DNA from: Chloroflexota bacterium
GTDB lineage: Bacteria; Chloroflexota; Anaerolineae; Caldilineales; Caldilineaceae
Length of the DNA stretch: 64,000 bases
NCBI GenBank assembly: GCA_016861025.1
Contig: BOKO01000001.1
Span: forward strand, 240,001 to 304,000
Reading direction: 5' to 3'
Shown one piece after another: positions 47,529-55,776 of the stretch. The position numbers and the translations under genes were made by a program. Position 1 is the stretch's first letter, and every line of letters starts with the position of its first letter. The notes beneath the pieces are model-generated. The model was not told where the DNA came from. It did not search any database and saw nothing but the letters and a program-made list of their open reading frames with translations.

Positions 47529-48670
47529 CCGATCATTCGCGACGCCTGACCGAACTGGCAAAACTGTTCACCCGTCTCGGCTTCACCGCCTTTGGCGGTC
47601 CCGCTGCACACATCGCCATGATGCACGACGAGGTGGTGGCGCGGCGGCAATGGCTCGGCGAACAGCATTTTCTTGACATGGTCGGCGCTGTGAACCTGAT
47701 CCCTGGCCCCAACTCAACCGAGATGGCGATCCACGTCGGCCAGGAGCGCGCCGGCTGGCGTGGGATGCTCGTCGCCGGACTGTGTTTTATCCTGCCTGCG
47801 GCATTGATCGTGCTGGCGCTGGCATGGGCGTATGTCAAATATGGCGATACGCCGCAAGCTACGGCGCTGCTCTACGGCGTTACGCCGGTGATTATTGCTA
47901 TCGTGCTGCAGGCGCTGATCCGCCTGGCGCAGACCGCAGTGCGGGGACCGCTGCTGGCGACGGCAGGTGTGGTCGTTTTCTTGCTCTATCTCTATGGGAT
48001 CAACGAACTGTTGTTGCTCTTTGGCATGGGCGCGCTTGTCGCGGTGATCACGATGGCGCAGCGCGGACTGACGGCGCGGGCGTCGTTGCTGCCGTTGCTG
48101 AGCCTGGGCGGATTCACCGCTGCTGTGCAAGAGGTCGCGTCGGTGAGCCTGACGCAGCTTTTCCTCGTCTTTCTTAAAGTTGGCGCATTGCTTTATGGCA
48201 GCGGCTATGTGCTGTTGGCGTTTTTGCGCAACGATCTGGTGGTGCAGCTTGGCTGGCTGACCGACCAACAGCTGCTCGACGCGGTGGCGGTGGGGCAGTT
48301 CACGCCAGGCCCCGTCTTCACCACGGCGACCTTCATCGGCTATGTGGTGGCCGGCGTTCCGGGCGCCGTCGTGGCGACTGTTGGCATCTTTCTGCCCTCT
48401 TTCATCTTTGTGGCGCTGCTCGGACGCATTGTGCCAGCCATGCGCCGTTCGCCGTGGACTGCCGCGCTGCTCGACGGCGTCAACGTTTCGGCGCTTGGCC
48501 TGATGGCGGGCGTGACCTGGCAGTTGGGCGTCGCCGCCATCGTCGACTGGCTGACTGCGCTGCTGGCAATCGGCGCCATCGTCGTGCTGCTGCGCTTCAA
48601 GCTCAACTCGACGTGGCTTGTGCTGGTTGGCGCCATCGTCGGTCTGCTCGCTGGAAATTTTTTCTCATAA
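47525..48670 (+). CDS. chrA: Chromate transporter family protein (ChrA)
   Basis: This 381-residue CHR-family protein has two homologous halves. The first half has LFTRLGFTAFGGPAAHIAMM, then VGAVNLIPGPNSTEMAIHVG. The second has FLKVGALLYGSGYVLLAFL, then AVAVGQFTPGPVFTTATFIG. The doubled 'FGG...PGP' motif is typical of long ChrA proteins that export chromate. Ten to twelve spans are visible. The start is GTG 47525, but upstream mini-frames suggest the annotated N-terminus may be incomplete. Confidence 0.92.
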   Translation: MTDHSRRLTELAKLFTRLGFTAFGGPAAHIAMMHDEVVARRQWLGEQHFLDMVGAVNLIPGPNSTEMAIHVGQERAGWRGMLVAGLCFILPAALIVLALAWAYVKYGDTPQATALLYGVTPVIIAIVLQALIRLAQTAVRGPLLATAGVVVFLLYLYGINELLLLFGMGALVAVITMAQRGLTARASLLPLLSLGGFTAAVQEVASVSLTQLFLVFLKVGALLYGSGYVLLAFLRNDLVVQLGWLTDQQLLDAVAVGQFTPGPVFTTATFIGYVVAGVPGAVVATVGIFLPSFIFVALLGRIVPAMRRSPWTAALLDGVNVSALGLMAGVTWQLGVAAIVDWLTALLAIGAIVVLLRFKLNSTWLVLVGAIVGLLAGNFFS

Positions 48671-48689
48671 CTATGATAAAGTCGCCCTC

Positions 48690-49829
48690 ATGTCAAAACA
48701 GGCGCTGATCATCGCTCACACCCACCCGCTGCCTGATCTCGACGGCGCATCGCTGCGCAGCCTGCGGCTGATGCAGATGCTGCGCGAGTTGGGCTGGACG
48801 GTGACTTGTCTTTCCGTCGGGCGGGCGTTTCATCCCGCCTACGACGCCCGCAGCGACGAGGCGCGCGCGCTGCTCGCCGACCATGGCATCGAAGCTGTTG
48901 GTCCTATGTCGCCGCTCGATTATCTTGCCGCACAGGACGCAGACATCGACCTGATCCTGTTGGCCGTCGTGCCCGGACAGGCTGACTTCGTTGTGCAGAT
49001 GCGCCGTGCTGCGCCCAACGCCGCCGTGATCTTCGACACCATTGAGCTGACCTTTGTCAGCATGATGCGCGCCGCTCGTCTGCGCCGTAGCGAACAGCTT
49101 GCACAGCAGGCGCGCAGCGTGCAAGCCAGCCAGCTTGCGCTTGCTGCGTCCGCCGATTTCACGCTCGTCGTCACCGAAGAGGAAGCCGCCCTGCTGGCGC
49201 AGCTTTGCCCGGCGGCGCGAGTGCATGTCATCTCCAACATTCACGCCATCCATCCAGACCCTGCCCCATTCGCGTCACGGCGCGACCTGCTCTTCGTCGG
49301 CAACTATGTCCACATGCCCAACCGCGACGCTGCACAGCATTTCGTCGCCGATATCTGGCCCCAGGTGCGTGCACAATTGCCTGGTGCGCTCGTGCGCTTT
49401 GTCGGCTTGCCTGTTCCCGCCGTTGCTGCGTTGGCTGCACCCGACGTGATCGTTGCGGGCCATGCACCTGACTTGACGCCGTTCTACGCTGCCAGCCGCG
49501 TGGCAATTGCGCCGCTGCGCTTTGGGGCCGGCGTCAAAGGCAAGGTGCTCGAAGCCATGGGCTATGGGTTGCCGGTCGTGATGACGCCCATCGCCGCCGA
49601 GGGGACGCACGCCGTGCACGATGAACACGCGCTGATTGCCGGAACACCCGCTGCATTCGCCGACGCCGTCGTCGCACTCTATCAGGATGAGGCGCGCTGG
49701 CAGAGATTGTCGCAAGCCGGACAGTGGCTGGTGGAGGCGCATTTTTCCTACACGGCGGTCAAGGCGCGGTTGGCTGCATTGCTGGCCGATTTGGCGGAAG
49801 GAACCAAGCAGCACGAAGCCGATCGTTGA
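48690..49829 (+). CDS. Glycosyltransferase family 4-like protein
   Basis: This 379-residue GT-B enzyme starts at ATG 48690 with MSKQALIIAHTHPLPDLDGA. The C-terminal domain carries RRDLLFVGNYVHMPNRDA, then VAIAPLRFGAGVKGKVLEAMGYGLPVVMT, a classic GT4 nucleotide-sugar-binding block with the E(x7)E region slightly changed. It would add a sugar to a lipid, protein or polysaccharide at the cytoplasmic membrane. A frame 24 codons longer overlaps chrA and adds unrelated residues. No other glycan genes are adjacent. Confidence 0.9.
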   Translation: MSKQALIIAHTHPLPDLDGASLRSLRLMQMLRELGWTVTCLSVGRAFHPAYDARSDEARALLADHGIEAVGPMSPLDYLAAQDADIDLILLAVVPGQADFVVQMRRAAPNAAVIFDTIELTFVSMMRAARLRRSEQLAQQARSVQASQLALAASADFTLVVTEEEAALLAQLCPAARVHVISNIHAIHPDPAPFASRRDLLFVGNYVHMPNRDAAQHFVADIWPQVRAQLPGALVRFVGLPVPAVAALAAPDVIVAGHAPDLTPFYAASRVAIAPLRFGAGVKGKVLEAMGYGLPVVMTPIAAEGTHAVHDEHALIAGTPAAFADAVVALYQDEARWQRLSQAGQWLVEAHFSYTAVKARLAALLADLAEGTKQHEADR

Positions 49830-50113
49830 TTCCGTAAGACTGCGCAATTTCACCGCACCGTCAGAACTCTGACACAATACCGATCTTGTAAACTGTTTTT
49901 ACATTCACCTCTTCTCTTCGCAAAAACCAGGGGGGGGGCAGGGGTTTGCGCTTTGCGGCGCGCCGAAGTCGGTGAGCCGAAAAACGCAAACCCGTGCAAC
50001 TCTTTCTATAGAGTTCTATAGAGGGCGCGGGGCTGGCGACAATTGTCCGCCGACAATTGCCCGCCGGTTTTGTTTGGTTTTATTCCATCATCAATACATT
50101 AGGAGGCTACCGC
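49830..50113. other. Intergenic region before the Ca2+ ATPase
   Basis: No gene is seen. It contains a run of nine G (about 49930), a direct repeat of TTCTATAGAG (about 50000-50020), and a repeated GACAATTG (about 50039 and 50053). The AGGAGG of the following gene lies at its end. Confidence 0.5.
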
Positions 50114-52861
50114 ATGATGCAATTCCCGGCAAGCCCCGAACGACTGCAAGAGCGAACGCCGAGCGCCAGCGATATGAGCGGCGTCAACTGGCATAACCTG
50201 GCGGAGGAAGATGCACTTCGTCGGCTTGCAACCACCCCAGCCGGGCTGACAACCGATGAGGCGCGGGTGCGCCAGCAACGCTTTGGACGCAATGTGTTGC
50301 CGGTGCATCCGCCGCCGACGATCTTTGAAATCATCTTGCATCAGTTCAAAAGCCCGCTGATCTATGTGTTGTTGGCGGCGGCCGTCGTGGCGGTCCTGAT
50401 CGACGACGTCAAGGATGCGATGTTCATCCTTGCTGTCGTGCTGCTCAACGCCAGTTTGGGCGCGTTTCAGGAATGGCGCGCCGAGAAGAGCGCCGCCGCG
50501 CTGCAAAGCCTGCTCAAAATCTATGTGCGCGTGCGGCGCGATGGCAGCGAACATCAGATCGAGGCGGAGGAGCTGGTTCCCGGCGACATTGTGTTGCTCG
50601 AATCGGGCAATCGGGTGCCGGCGGATCTGCGTCTGCTGCGCGTACACAACCTCACCGTGGACGAGTCGCTGCTCACCGGCGAGTCGCTCGCCGTGCAGAA
50701 ACAAGTCGCCGTGGTCGAAGCGGAACTGCCGCTTTCGGATCGCATCAATCTGGTCTACGCCGGTTCGACGGTCACGACCGGGCGCGGCGTCGGCGTGGTT
50801 TTTGCAACGGGTGCGCACACGGCGGTCGGCGAGATCGCTGCGGCCGCCACCGGCGCCGACACCACCAAGCCGCCGCTTGTGATTCGGATGGAACGCTTTG
50901 CGCGCGACATCAGCTTCGCTGTGTTGGGCGCCAGCGCTGTGTTGGCTCTGATCGCTGTGGCGCGCGGCATTCCTTTTAGCGAAGTTTTCTTCCTGGCAGT
51001 GGCGCTGGCGGTCTCGGCGATACCCGAAGGCCTACCGGTGGCGCTGACTGTAGCGTTGTCGATTGCCACCAGCCGGATGGCGAAACGCAATGTTATCGTG
51101 CGCAAGCTCACCGCCGTGGAGGGGTTGGGTAGCTGCACCTACATTGCCAGCGATAAGACCGGCACGCTCACAGTCAACAGACAGACTGTGCGCACGCTGG
51201 TGCTGCCCGACGGCCTCACGCTCCATGTCACCGGCGAAGGATACACCGGTCAGGGCGAGGTGGTGCTGGAACATGGCGAACCGCTCGACGAAGTTACTGA
51301 AACGCGCGTCGAGGCGTTGGTGCGCGCCGGGGTGATCTGCAACGAAGGTCATCTTGTTTACGATAAAGGCGTATGGGATCATCATGGCGACGCCGTCGAT
51401 ATTGCGTTGCTGGCGCTTAGCTACAAAGTAGGGTTCGACCCAACCACGGCGCGGCGTGATGTGCAGGTTGTGGCGGAGATTCCCTTTGAGCCGGAGCGTC
51501 GCTACGCCGCCACCGCCTATCGTTGGGATGGACGAAGCCAGGTGGCGGTCAAAGGAGCGCTGGAGGTGCTGCTGCCACACTGCACGCACATGCGCACCGC
51601 CCACGGTGTCGTCGCTATCGACGCTGCATCGGCCGAGGCGGCGGCGCAGGCGCTGGCGGCTGGCGGCTATCGCGTGATTGCGCTGGCAGAGGCTGCGCCG
51701 ATGCGCGCCGGCGGCGAGATCGTGTTGGATGAGGAGACGATGCTGCCGCCTTTGACGTTGCTTGGGTTGGCGGGATTGATCGACCCGCTGCGCCCTGAAG
51801 TCAAGCCGGCGGTGGAGCGCTGCATCCAGGCGGGCATCCAGGTCGCCATGATCACCGGCGACCATCCGGCCACGGCGCTGGCGATCGCGCGCGAACTGGG
51901 CATCGCCTCCAGCGAACAGGAGATCGTCACCGGACAGATGCTGGCCGAATTGGGGTCCGCGGAGACGCCAGCGTTTGTCGATAAGGTGAGGGGAGCGCGC
52001 GTCTTTGCACGCGTGACGCCGATGCAGAAGCTAGAGATCGTCCGTGCATTAACGCGGCTCGGCCACTTCGTCGCCGTCACCGGCGACGGCGTCAACGATG
52101 CGCCGGCGCTGCGCGCTGCCAACATCGGCGTGGCGATGGGCTCAGGCTCCGATCTCGCCAAGGATGTCGCCTCGTTGATTGTGACCGACGACAACTTTGC
52201 CTCCATCGAAGCAGGCGTCGAGGAAGGGCGCTTCGCCTACGATAATGTGCGCAAGGTGACCTATCTGCTCATCTCCACCGGTTTTGCAGAGGTCGTGCTC
52301 TTCGTGCTTGCCGTGGTCGCTGGCTTTCCACTGCCGCTTTTTGCCGTGCAGTTGCTGTGGCTGAATCTCGTCACCAACGGCATCCAGGATGTGGCGTTGG
52401 CGTTCGAGGCGGGCGAACCCGGGACAATGCGCCGTCCACCGCGCAAGCCGACCGAAGGCGTCTTCAACTCACTCATGATCAAGCAGACGCTGGTCTCTGG
52501 TCTCACCATCGGGCTGGTCAGCTTTGGGTTATGGTTCTGGCTGTTGAACGCAGGCTACGACGAGTTCACCGCCCGCAACCTGTTGCTGCTGCTCATGGTG
52601 CTCTTTGAAAACGTGCACGTTTTCAACTGTCGTTCGGAATATACATCGGCGTTTCGTGTGCCGCTGCGTAATAACCGCATCCTGGTGATCGGCGTTGTCG
52701 TTGCTTTTGGCATCCACATGCTCTCCATGCAGATTCCCTTTATGCAGAGTCTGCTGCGCGTAGCGCCGGTGAGCCTGAACGAATTCGGGCTGATGTTCCT
52801 GTGTGCCCTGAGCGTGCTGGCTGTGATGGAACTCTTTAAGTGGGTGCGCAGCCGTGCGTAG
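50114..52861 (+). CDS. Ca2+-transporting-type P-type ATPase (PacL/SERCA-like)
   Basis: This 915-residue P2-type pump starts at ATG 50114 with AGGAGG 8 nt upstream. The N-terminal HNLAEEDALRRLATTPAGLT cation-ATPase domain is followed by the actuator motif LLTGES and the membrane PEGLP motif in VSAIPEGLPVALTVAL (span 4). The phosphorylation site DKTGTLT, GDGVNDAPAL hinge and NLVTNGIQDVALAFE (span 6) follow. These are typical of PacL/SERCA Ca2+ pumps or Na+/K+-like P2 pumps. It likely exports Ca2+ from the cytoplasm. The ion specificity is inferred. It is separate from the CtpE-like pump at 20217. Confidence 0.93.
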   Translation: MMQFPASPERLQERTPSASDMSGVNWHNLAEEDALRRLATTPAGLTTDEARVRQQRFGRNVLPVHPPPTIFEIILHQFKSPLIYVLLAAAVVAVLIDDVKDAMFILAVVLLNASLGAFQEWRAEKSAAALQSLLKIYVRVRRDGSEHQIEAEELVPGDIVLLESGNRVPADLRLLRVHNLTVDESLLTGESLAVQKQVAVVEAELPLSDRINLVYAGSTVTTGRGVGVVFATGAHTAVGEIAAAATGADTTKPPLVIRMERFARDISFAVLGASAVLALIAVARGIPFSEVFFLAVALAVSAIPEGLPVALTVALSIATSRMAKRNVIVRKLTAVEGLGSCTYIASDKTGTLTVNRQTVRTLVLPDGLTLHVTGEGYTGQGEVVLEHGEPLDEVTETRVEALVRAGVICNEGHLVYDKGVWDHHGDAVDIALLALSYKVGFDPTTARRDVQVVAEIPFEPERRYAATAYRWDGRSQVAVKGALEVLLPHCTHMRTAHGVVAIDAASAEAAAQALAAGGYRVIALAEAAPMRAGGEIVLDEETMLPPLTLLGLAGLIDPLRPEVKPAVERCIQAGIQVAMITGDHPATALAIARELGIASSEQEIVTGQMLAELGSAETPAFVDKVRGARVFARVTPMQKLEIVRALTRLGHFVAVTGDGVNDAPALRAANIGVAMGSGSDLAKDVASLIVTDDNFASIEAGVEEGRFAYDNVRKVTYLLISTGFAEVVLFVLAVVAGFPLPLFAVQLLWLNLVTNGIQDVALAFEAGEPGTMRRPPRKPTEGVFNSLMIKQTLVSGLTIGLVSFGLWFWLLNAGYDEFTARNLLLLLMVLFENVHVFNCRSEYTSAFRVPLRNNRILVIGVVVAFGIHMLSMQIPFMQSLLRVAPVSLNEFGLMFLCALSVLAVMELFKWVRSRA

Positions 52862-52878
52862 AAGGGAAGGGAGAGGCG

Positions 52879-53769
52879 CTATGCCAACGCCAGCGCCTGC
52901 TCCCAGTTTTGTTTCAAGCCATCTTGCACGACGAGTACGTTGTGTGCGGTCGCTGCGCTCAATGCACTTTCCGTGATCTCTTCGCCAGCGACGGCGGCCA
53001 CCGTGCGATAGCCAGCCTTACGCAGCAGCGCCGCACGCTGCTGCGCCCGATCCACATCGTTGTCGTCGATCACGGCTGAGACCTCCACCGCCAGATAGAC
53101 GACATCGTTGGGTTGGTCGCTGCGGCGCACCTGGCCCGACACCAACAGATCGAGTGGCAGCAGTGCGTTGAACTCGGCTTCGCTCAGGCGCTGTTCGAGC
53201 ACCGGTTCCAGGTCTTGCAGCGATATTACCTTCACCTTGCGCAGGATCGTCCCGAAGTAGGCGAACGCCTTGTCGCGATAGTCGATCTCCAGAATCTTGC
53301 CGGTATTCTTGCCAACGCGAATCACCAACCGTTGCAGGATGTCTTCCGTGCGCTTCTGCGCTGCGGCTAACTCCTCGACGCGTTGCTCGGTGCGCTTCTG
53401 TGCTGCGGCAAGTTCGAGGACGGCTGCCTCCAGCCGATCGACGCGTTGCTCGGTGCGCTTCTGCGCTGCGGCAAGTTCGAGGACGGCTGCCTCCAGCCGA
53501 TCGACGCGTTGCTCGGTGCGCTTCTGCGCTGCGGCTAACTCCTCGACGCGTTGCTCGGTGCGCTTCTGCGCTGCGGCTAACTCCTCGACGCGTTGCTCGG
53601 TGCGCTTCTGCGCTGCGGCAAGTTCGAGGACGGCTGCTCTCAGTTCGTCGAAGTCCTCGCGACGCACAGCATATTGAGCGCGCATGTCCTGTTGCAGGGT
53701 CTCGACAAGCTCCAGCATCGGCATCCGTATTTCGTCTGGCATCTGCTGGACGATTGCTGTGTATGTCAT
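52879..53769 (-). CDS. Coiled-coil repeat protein with a nuclease-like C-terminal domain
   Basis: This 296-residue protein has two parts. Residues 50-142 hold six LAAAQKRTE repeats in units of 14 and 21 residues, heptad-based and strongly coiled-coil. Residues 150-296 (IDYRDKAFAYFGTILRKVKV, then VYLAVEVSAVIDDNDVDRA, then RAALLRKAGYRTVAAVAGEEI) resemble DUF3782-type PD-(D/E)XK proteins, with an E-x-S core in VEVS and no clear catalytic lysine. It may be a DNA-associated or structural protein. The repeated DNA makes copy number likely to vary between strains. ATG 53769 is the natural start. Confidence 0.85.
   Translation of the reverse strand: MTYTAIVQQMPDEIRMPMLELVETLQQDMRAQYAVRREDFDELRAAVLELAAAQKRTEQRVEELAAAQKRTEQRVEELAAAQKRTEQRVDRLEAAVLELAAAQKRTEQRVDRLEAAVLELAAAQKRTEQRVEELAAAQKRTEDILQRLVIRVGKNTGKILEIDYRDKAFAYFGTILRKVKVISLQDLEPVLEQRLSEAEFNALLPLDLLVSGQVRRSDQPNDVVYLAVEVSAVIDDNDVDRAQQRAALLRKAGYRTVAAVAGEEITESALSAATAHNVLVVQDGLKQNWEQALALA
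53344..53622 (-). repeat. In-frame tandem DNA repeats encoding the coiled coil
   Basis: Nearly identical 42-bp and 63-bp units, each encoding LAAAQKRTEQRV plus 2-9 further residues, occur six times within the 52879-53769 gene. Low divergence suggests recent expansion or gene conversion. Confidence 0.85.
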
Positions 53770-53911
53770 GGCTACTCCGGACTTCCCTTGACAACGTGTT
53801 AGATCCTCTCCTAACGAAAGATGATTTCATCGATCGCCAGAAGTGACAAATTGATTATATATTGGGTTGTCCCGTCAGAAAAAGCTGGTGGAGGTCTCTG
53901 TTCTTCTCTGC

Positions 53912-54820
53912 TCACCGCTCCTTTAGCCGTGGATCGATCGCCTCGCGCAGACCATCGCCCACAAAGTTGATGCTTGCGACCGTCAGCGTGATGACCACGC
54001 CGGAAAAGATCGCCAGCCATGGCGCATTGCGCAGATAACGCTGTGCGTTGAAAAGCATGTTGCCCCATGTGGCGGTCGGCGGCTGAATCCCAAAGCCGAG
54101 GAAAGAGAGCGACGATTCGATCAGGATGGCGTAAGCCACCAGCAGCGTCGCCGCCACCAGGATCGGCGAGATGGCGTTCGGCAACAGATGCACAAAGATG
54201 ATGCGCATGTTTGGTGCACCGATGCTCCGCGCTGCTTCTGTAAACTGGGCATGGCGCAGCTTCAGGAACTCGCCGCGCACCAATCGCGCCACACCCATCC
54301 ACGACACTGCCGCCAGGATCAACGTTAAACGCAGCGGTGTAATCGCCACAAAGGCGCTGAAAACCAACGCCAACGGCACGACCGGCAGGCTGAGCATGAG
54401 GTCGATAAAGCGTGCAATGAAGCCGTCGATCAGCCCGCCATAATAACCTGCGATTGCGCCCAACAGCGCGCCGACGATCACTGCTACGAACGCAGTGAAC
54501 AGCCCAACCATCAACGAAACGCGTCCGGCAAAGAGCAGCCGACTCAGCACATCGCGCCCCAGGTCGTCGGTTCCGAGCCAGTGCGCAGCGTTGGGCGGCT
54601 GCAACGCCTCGTAAGGATTGACCGCGTTGGGATCGTAGGGCGCCAGCCACGGCGCAAAGAGCGCACTCAGCGCCAGCAGCGTCAGCACCGTCACGCCAAA
54701 GAGCGCCAACGGATTGCGCCGAAAGCGTCGCCAGACCTGCGCCTGGATCGACTCCGGTTTCTGGCGCAGCGAAACAAGATCCGCGACGGTGGATGAAGTC
54801 GGGTGTTGCAGGGTGGTCAT
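53912..54820 (-). CDS. Peptide ABC transporter permease (DppC-type)
   Basis: This 302-residue permease starts at ATG 54820, overlapping dppB-like by 4 nt. It shows the OppC/DppC N-terminal LARRF-like RRFRRNPLALFGVTVL and HWLGTDDLGRDVLSRLLFAG, and the ABC permease EAA-type loop EAARSIGAPNMRIIFVHLLP, which contacts the ATPases. Five to six spans. It forms the membrane channel with DppB. A much longer frame continues upstream in a different phase to dppB and is not used. No DppD or DppF ATPase genes are in the window. Confidence 0.94.
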   Translation of the reverse strand: MTTLQHPTSSTVADLVSLRQKPESIQAQVWRRFRRNPLALFGVTVLTLLALSALFAPWLAPYDPNAVNPYEALQPPNAAHWLGTDDLGRDVLSRLLFAGRVSLMVGLFTAFVAVIVGALLGAIAGYYGGLIDGFIARFIDLMLSLPVVPLALVFSAFVAITPLRLTLILAAVSWMGVARLVRGEFLKLRHAQFTEAARSIGAPNMRIIFVHLLPNAISPILVAATLLVAYAILIESSLSFLGFGIQPPTATWGNMLFNAQRYLRNAPWLAIFSGVVITLTVASINFVGDGLREAIDPRLKER

Positions 54821-55770
54821 CGTCTCTCGCCGGTGCGAATTTGAGGATTGACAAGACCGTAGCCGACATCGGCGATCAGGCTGCCCAGTATCGTCATTAG
54901 CGCAATCAACATGAACGCACCCATCAACACCGGGTAGTTGCGCGCCAGGATCGACTCGGTGATTAGCCGCCCCAAGCCGGGCCAGGAAAAGACCACCTCG
55001 GTGACCAGCGCGCCTGAAATCAGCCGCGGCAGCTCCAGCCCGATCAGCGTGATTAGCGGGATGCTGGCGTTGCGGAAGGCGTGTCGAAAGACGACCGTGC
55101 GGCGAGCCAGCCCCTTGGCTGTGGCTGTTCGCACATAATCTTCCTGCATCACTTCGACCATGCTGGAGTGAATGTAGCGCGCAAAGCCAGCCATGCTCAC
55201 CAGCGCCAGCACCAATGCCGGCCCAATCAGATGATGTAGCTGGCTGAGCAGGTCGTCGGGACGTCCACGCCCGCCTGCCGGTATCCAGCCTAACCGCCCG
55301 GCAAAGATCATGATCACCATCAGTCCAGTCCAGAAGGTCGGCACCGAAATGCCGAGCATGGTGAAGACATTGACAACATAGCGTGCGCCGCGCTGCGCCC
55401 GCGTCGCCGTGAAGACGCCGATGGGGATCGCCAGGGCGACGGCGATCAGCAGCGACGTGAGCATCAACTGGATTGTGGCTGGCAGCCGTTCCAGGATGGC
55501 GGTGGTGACGGGGCGACCGTCCTTGTAGGAGACGCCCCAGTCGCCCGTCACCATGCCACGCAACCATTTGACATACTGTACAGGAAGTGGGTCGTTCAGC
55601 CCCAGGTTCTCATTCATGCGCGCCAGATCCGCCGCACTCGCCGTGGGGGAGCCGGCGTAAATGTCCGCCGGCCCCCCCGGTGGGAGGTGAATCAACACAA
55701 AGAGCACCATAGAAATGCCGAGCAGCAGAGGGATTGCTGTCAGCAGACGCCGGACAATGAACGCTGCCAT
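54817..55770 (-). CDS. Peptide ABC transporter permease (DppB-type)
   Basis: This 317-residue permease has the DppB N-terminus FIVRRLLTAIPLLLGISMVL, a periplasmic loop after span 1, and the cytoplasmic EAA-like loop YVRTATAKGLARRTVVFRHAFRN (split here by 'TATAKGLA'). Six spans are predicted. It pairs with the DppC-type permease, whose start overlaps its stop by 4 nt. It lies 6 nt downstream of the substrate-binding protein gene. It imports di- or oligopeptides, or other solutes handled by this family. Confidence 0.94.
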   Translation of the reverse strand: MAAFIVRRLLTAIPLLLGISMVLFVLIHLPPGGPADIYAGSPTASAADLARMNENLGLNDPLPVQYVKWLRGMVTGDWGVSYKDGRPVTTAILERLPATIQLMLTSLLIAVALAIPIGVFTATRAQRGARYVVNVFTMLGISVPTFWTGLMVIMIFAGRLGWIPAGGRGRPDDLLSQLHHLIGPALVLALVSMAGFARYIHSSMVEVMQEDYVRTATAKGLARRTVVFRHAFRNASIPLITLIGLELPRLISGALVTEVVFSWPGLGRLITESILARNYPVLMGAFMLIALMTILGSLIADVGYGLVNPQIRTGERR

Positions 55771-55776
55771 TCGTCG

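Noticed and set aside
49925..49940. Run of nine G
   Set aside because: A homopolymer in a gap with no structure or gene attached. It may be a quadruplex or sequencing-prone run but has no further support.
53344..53622. CRISPR-like direct repeats
   Set aside because: The repeats are 42/63 bp, in frame, contiguous without spacers and encode a coiled coil.
53912..55567. Very long minus-strand frame extending dppC into dppB
   Set aside because: The N-terminal part is out of phase with DppB and shows no family residues. The real DppC starts at 54820.
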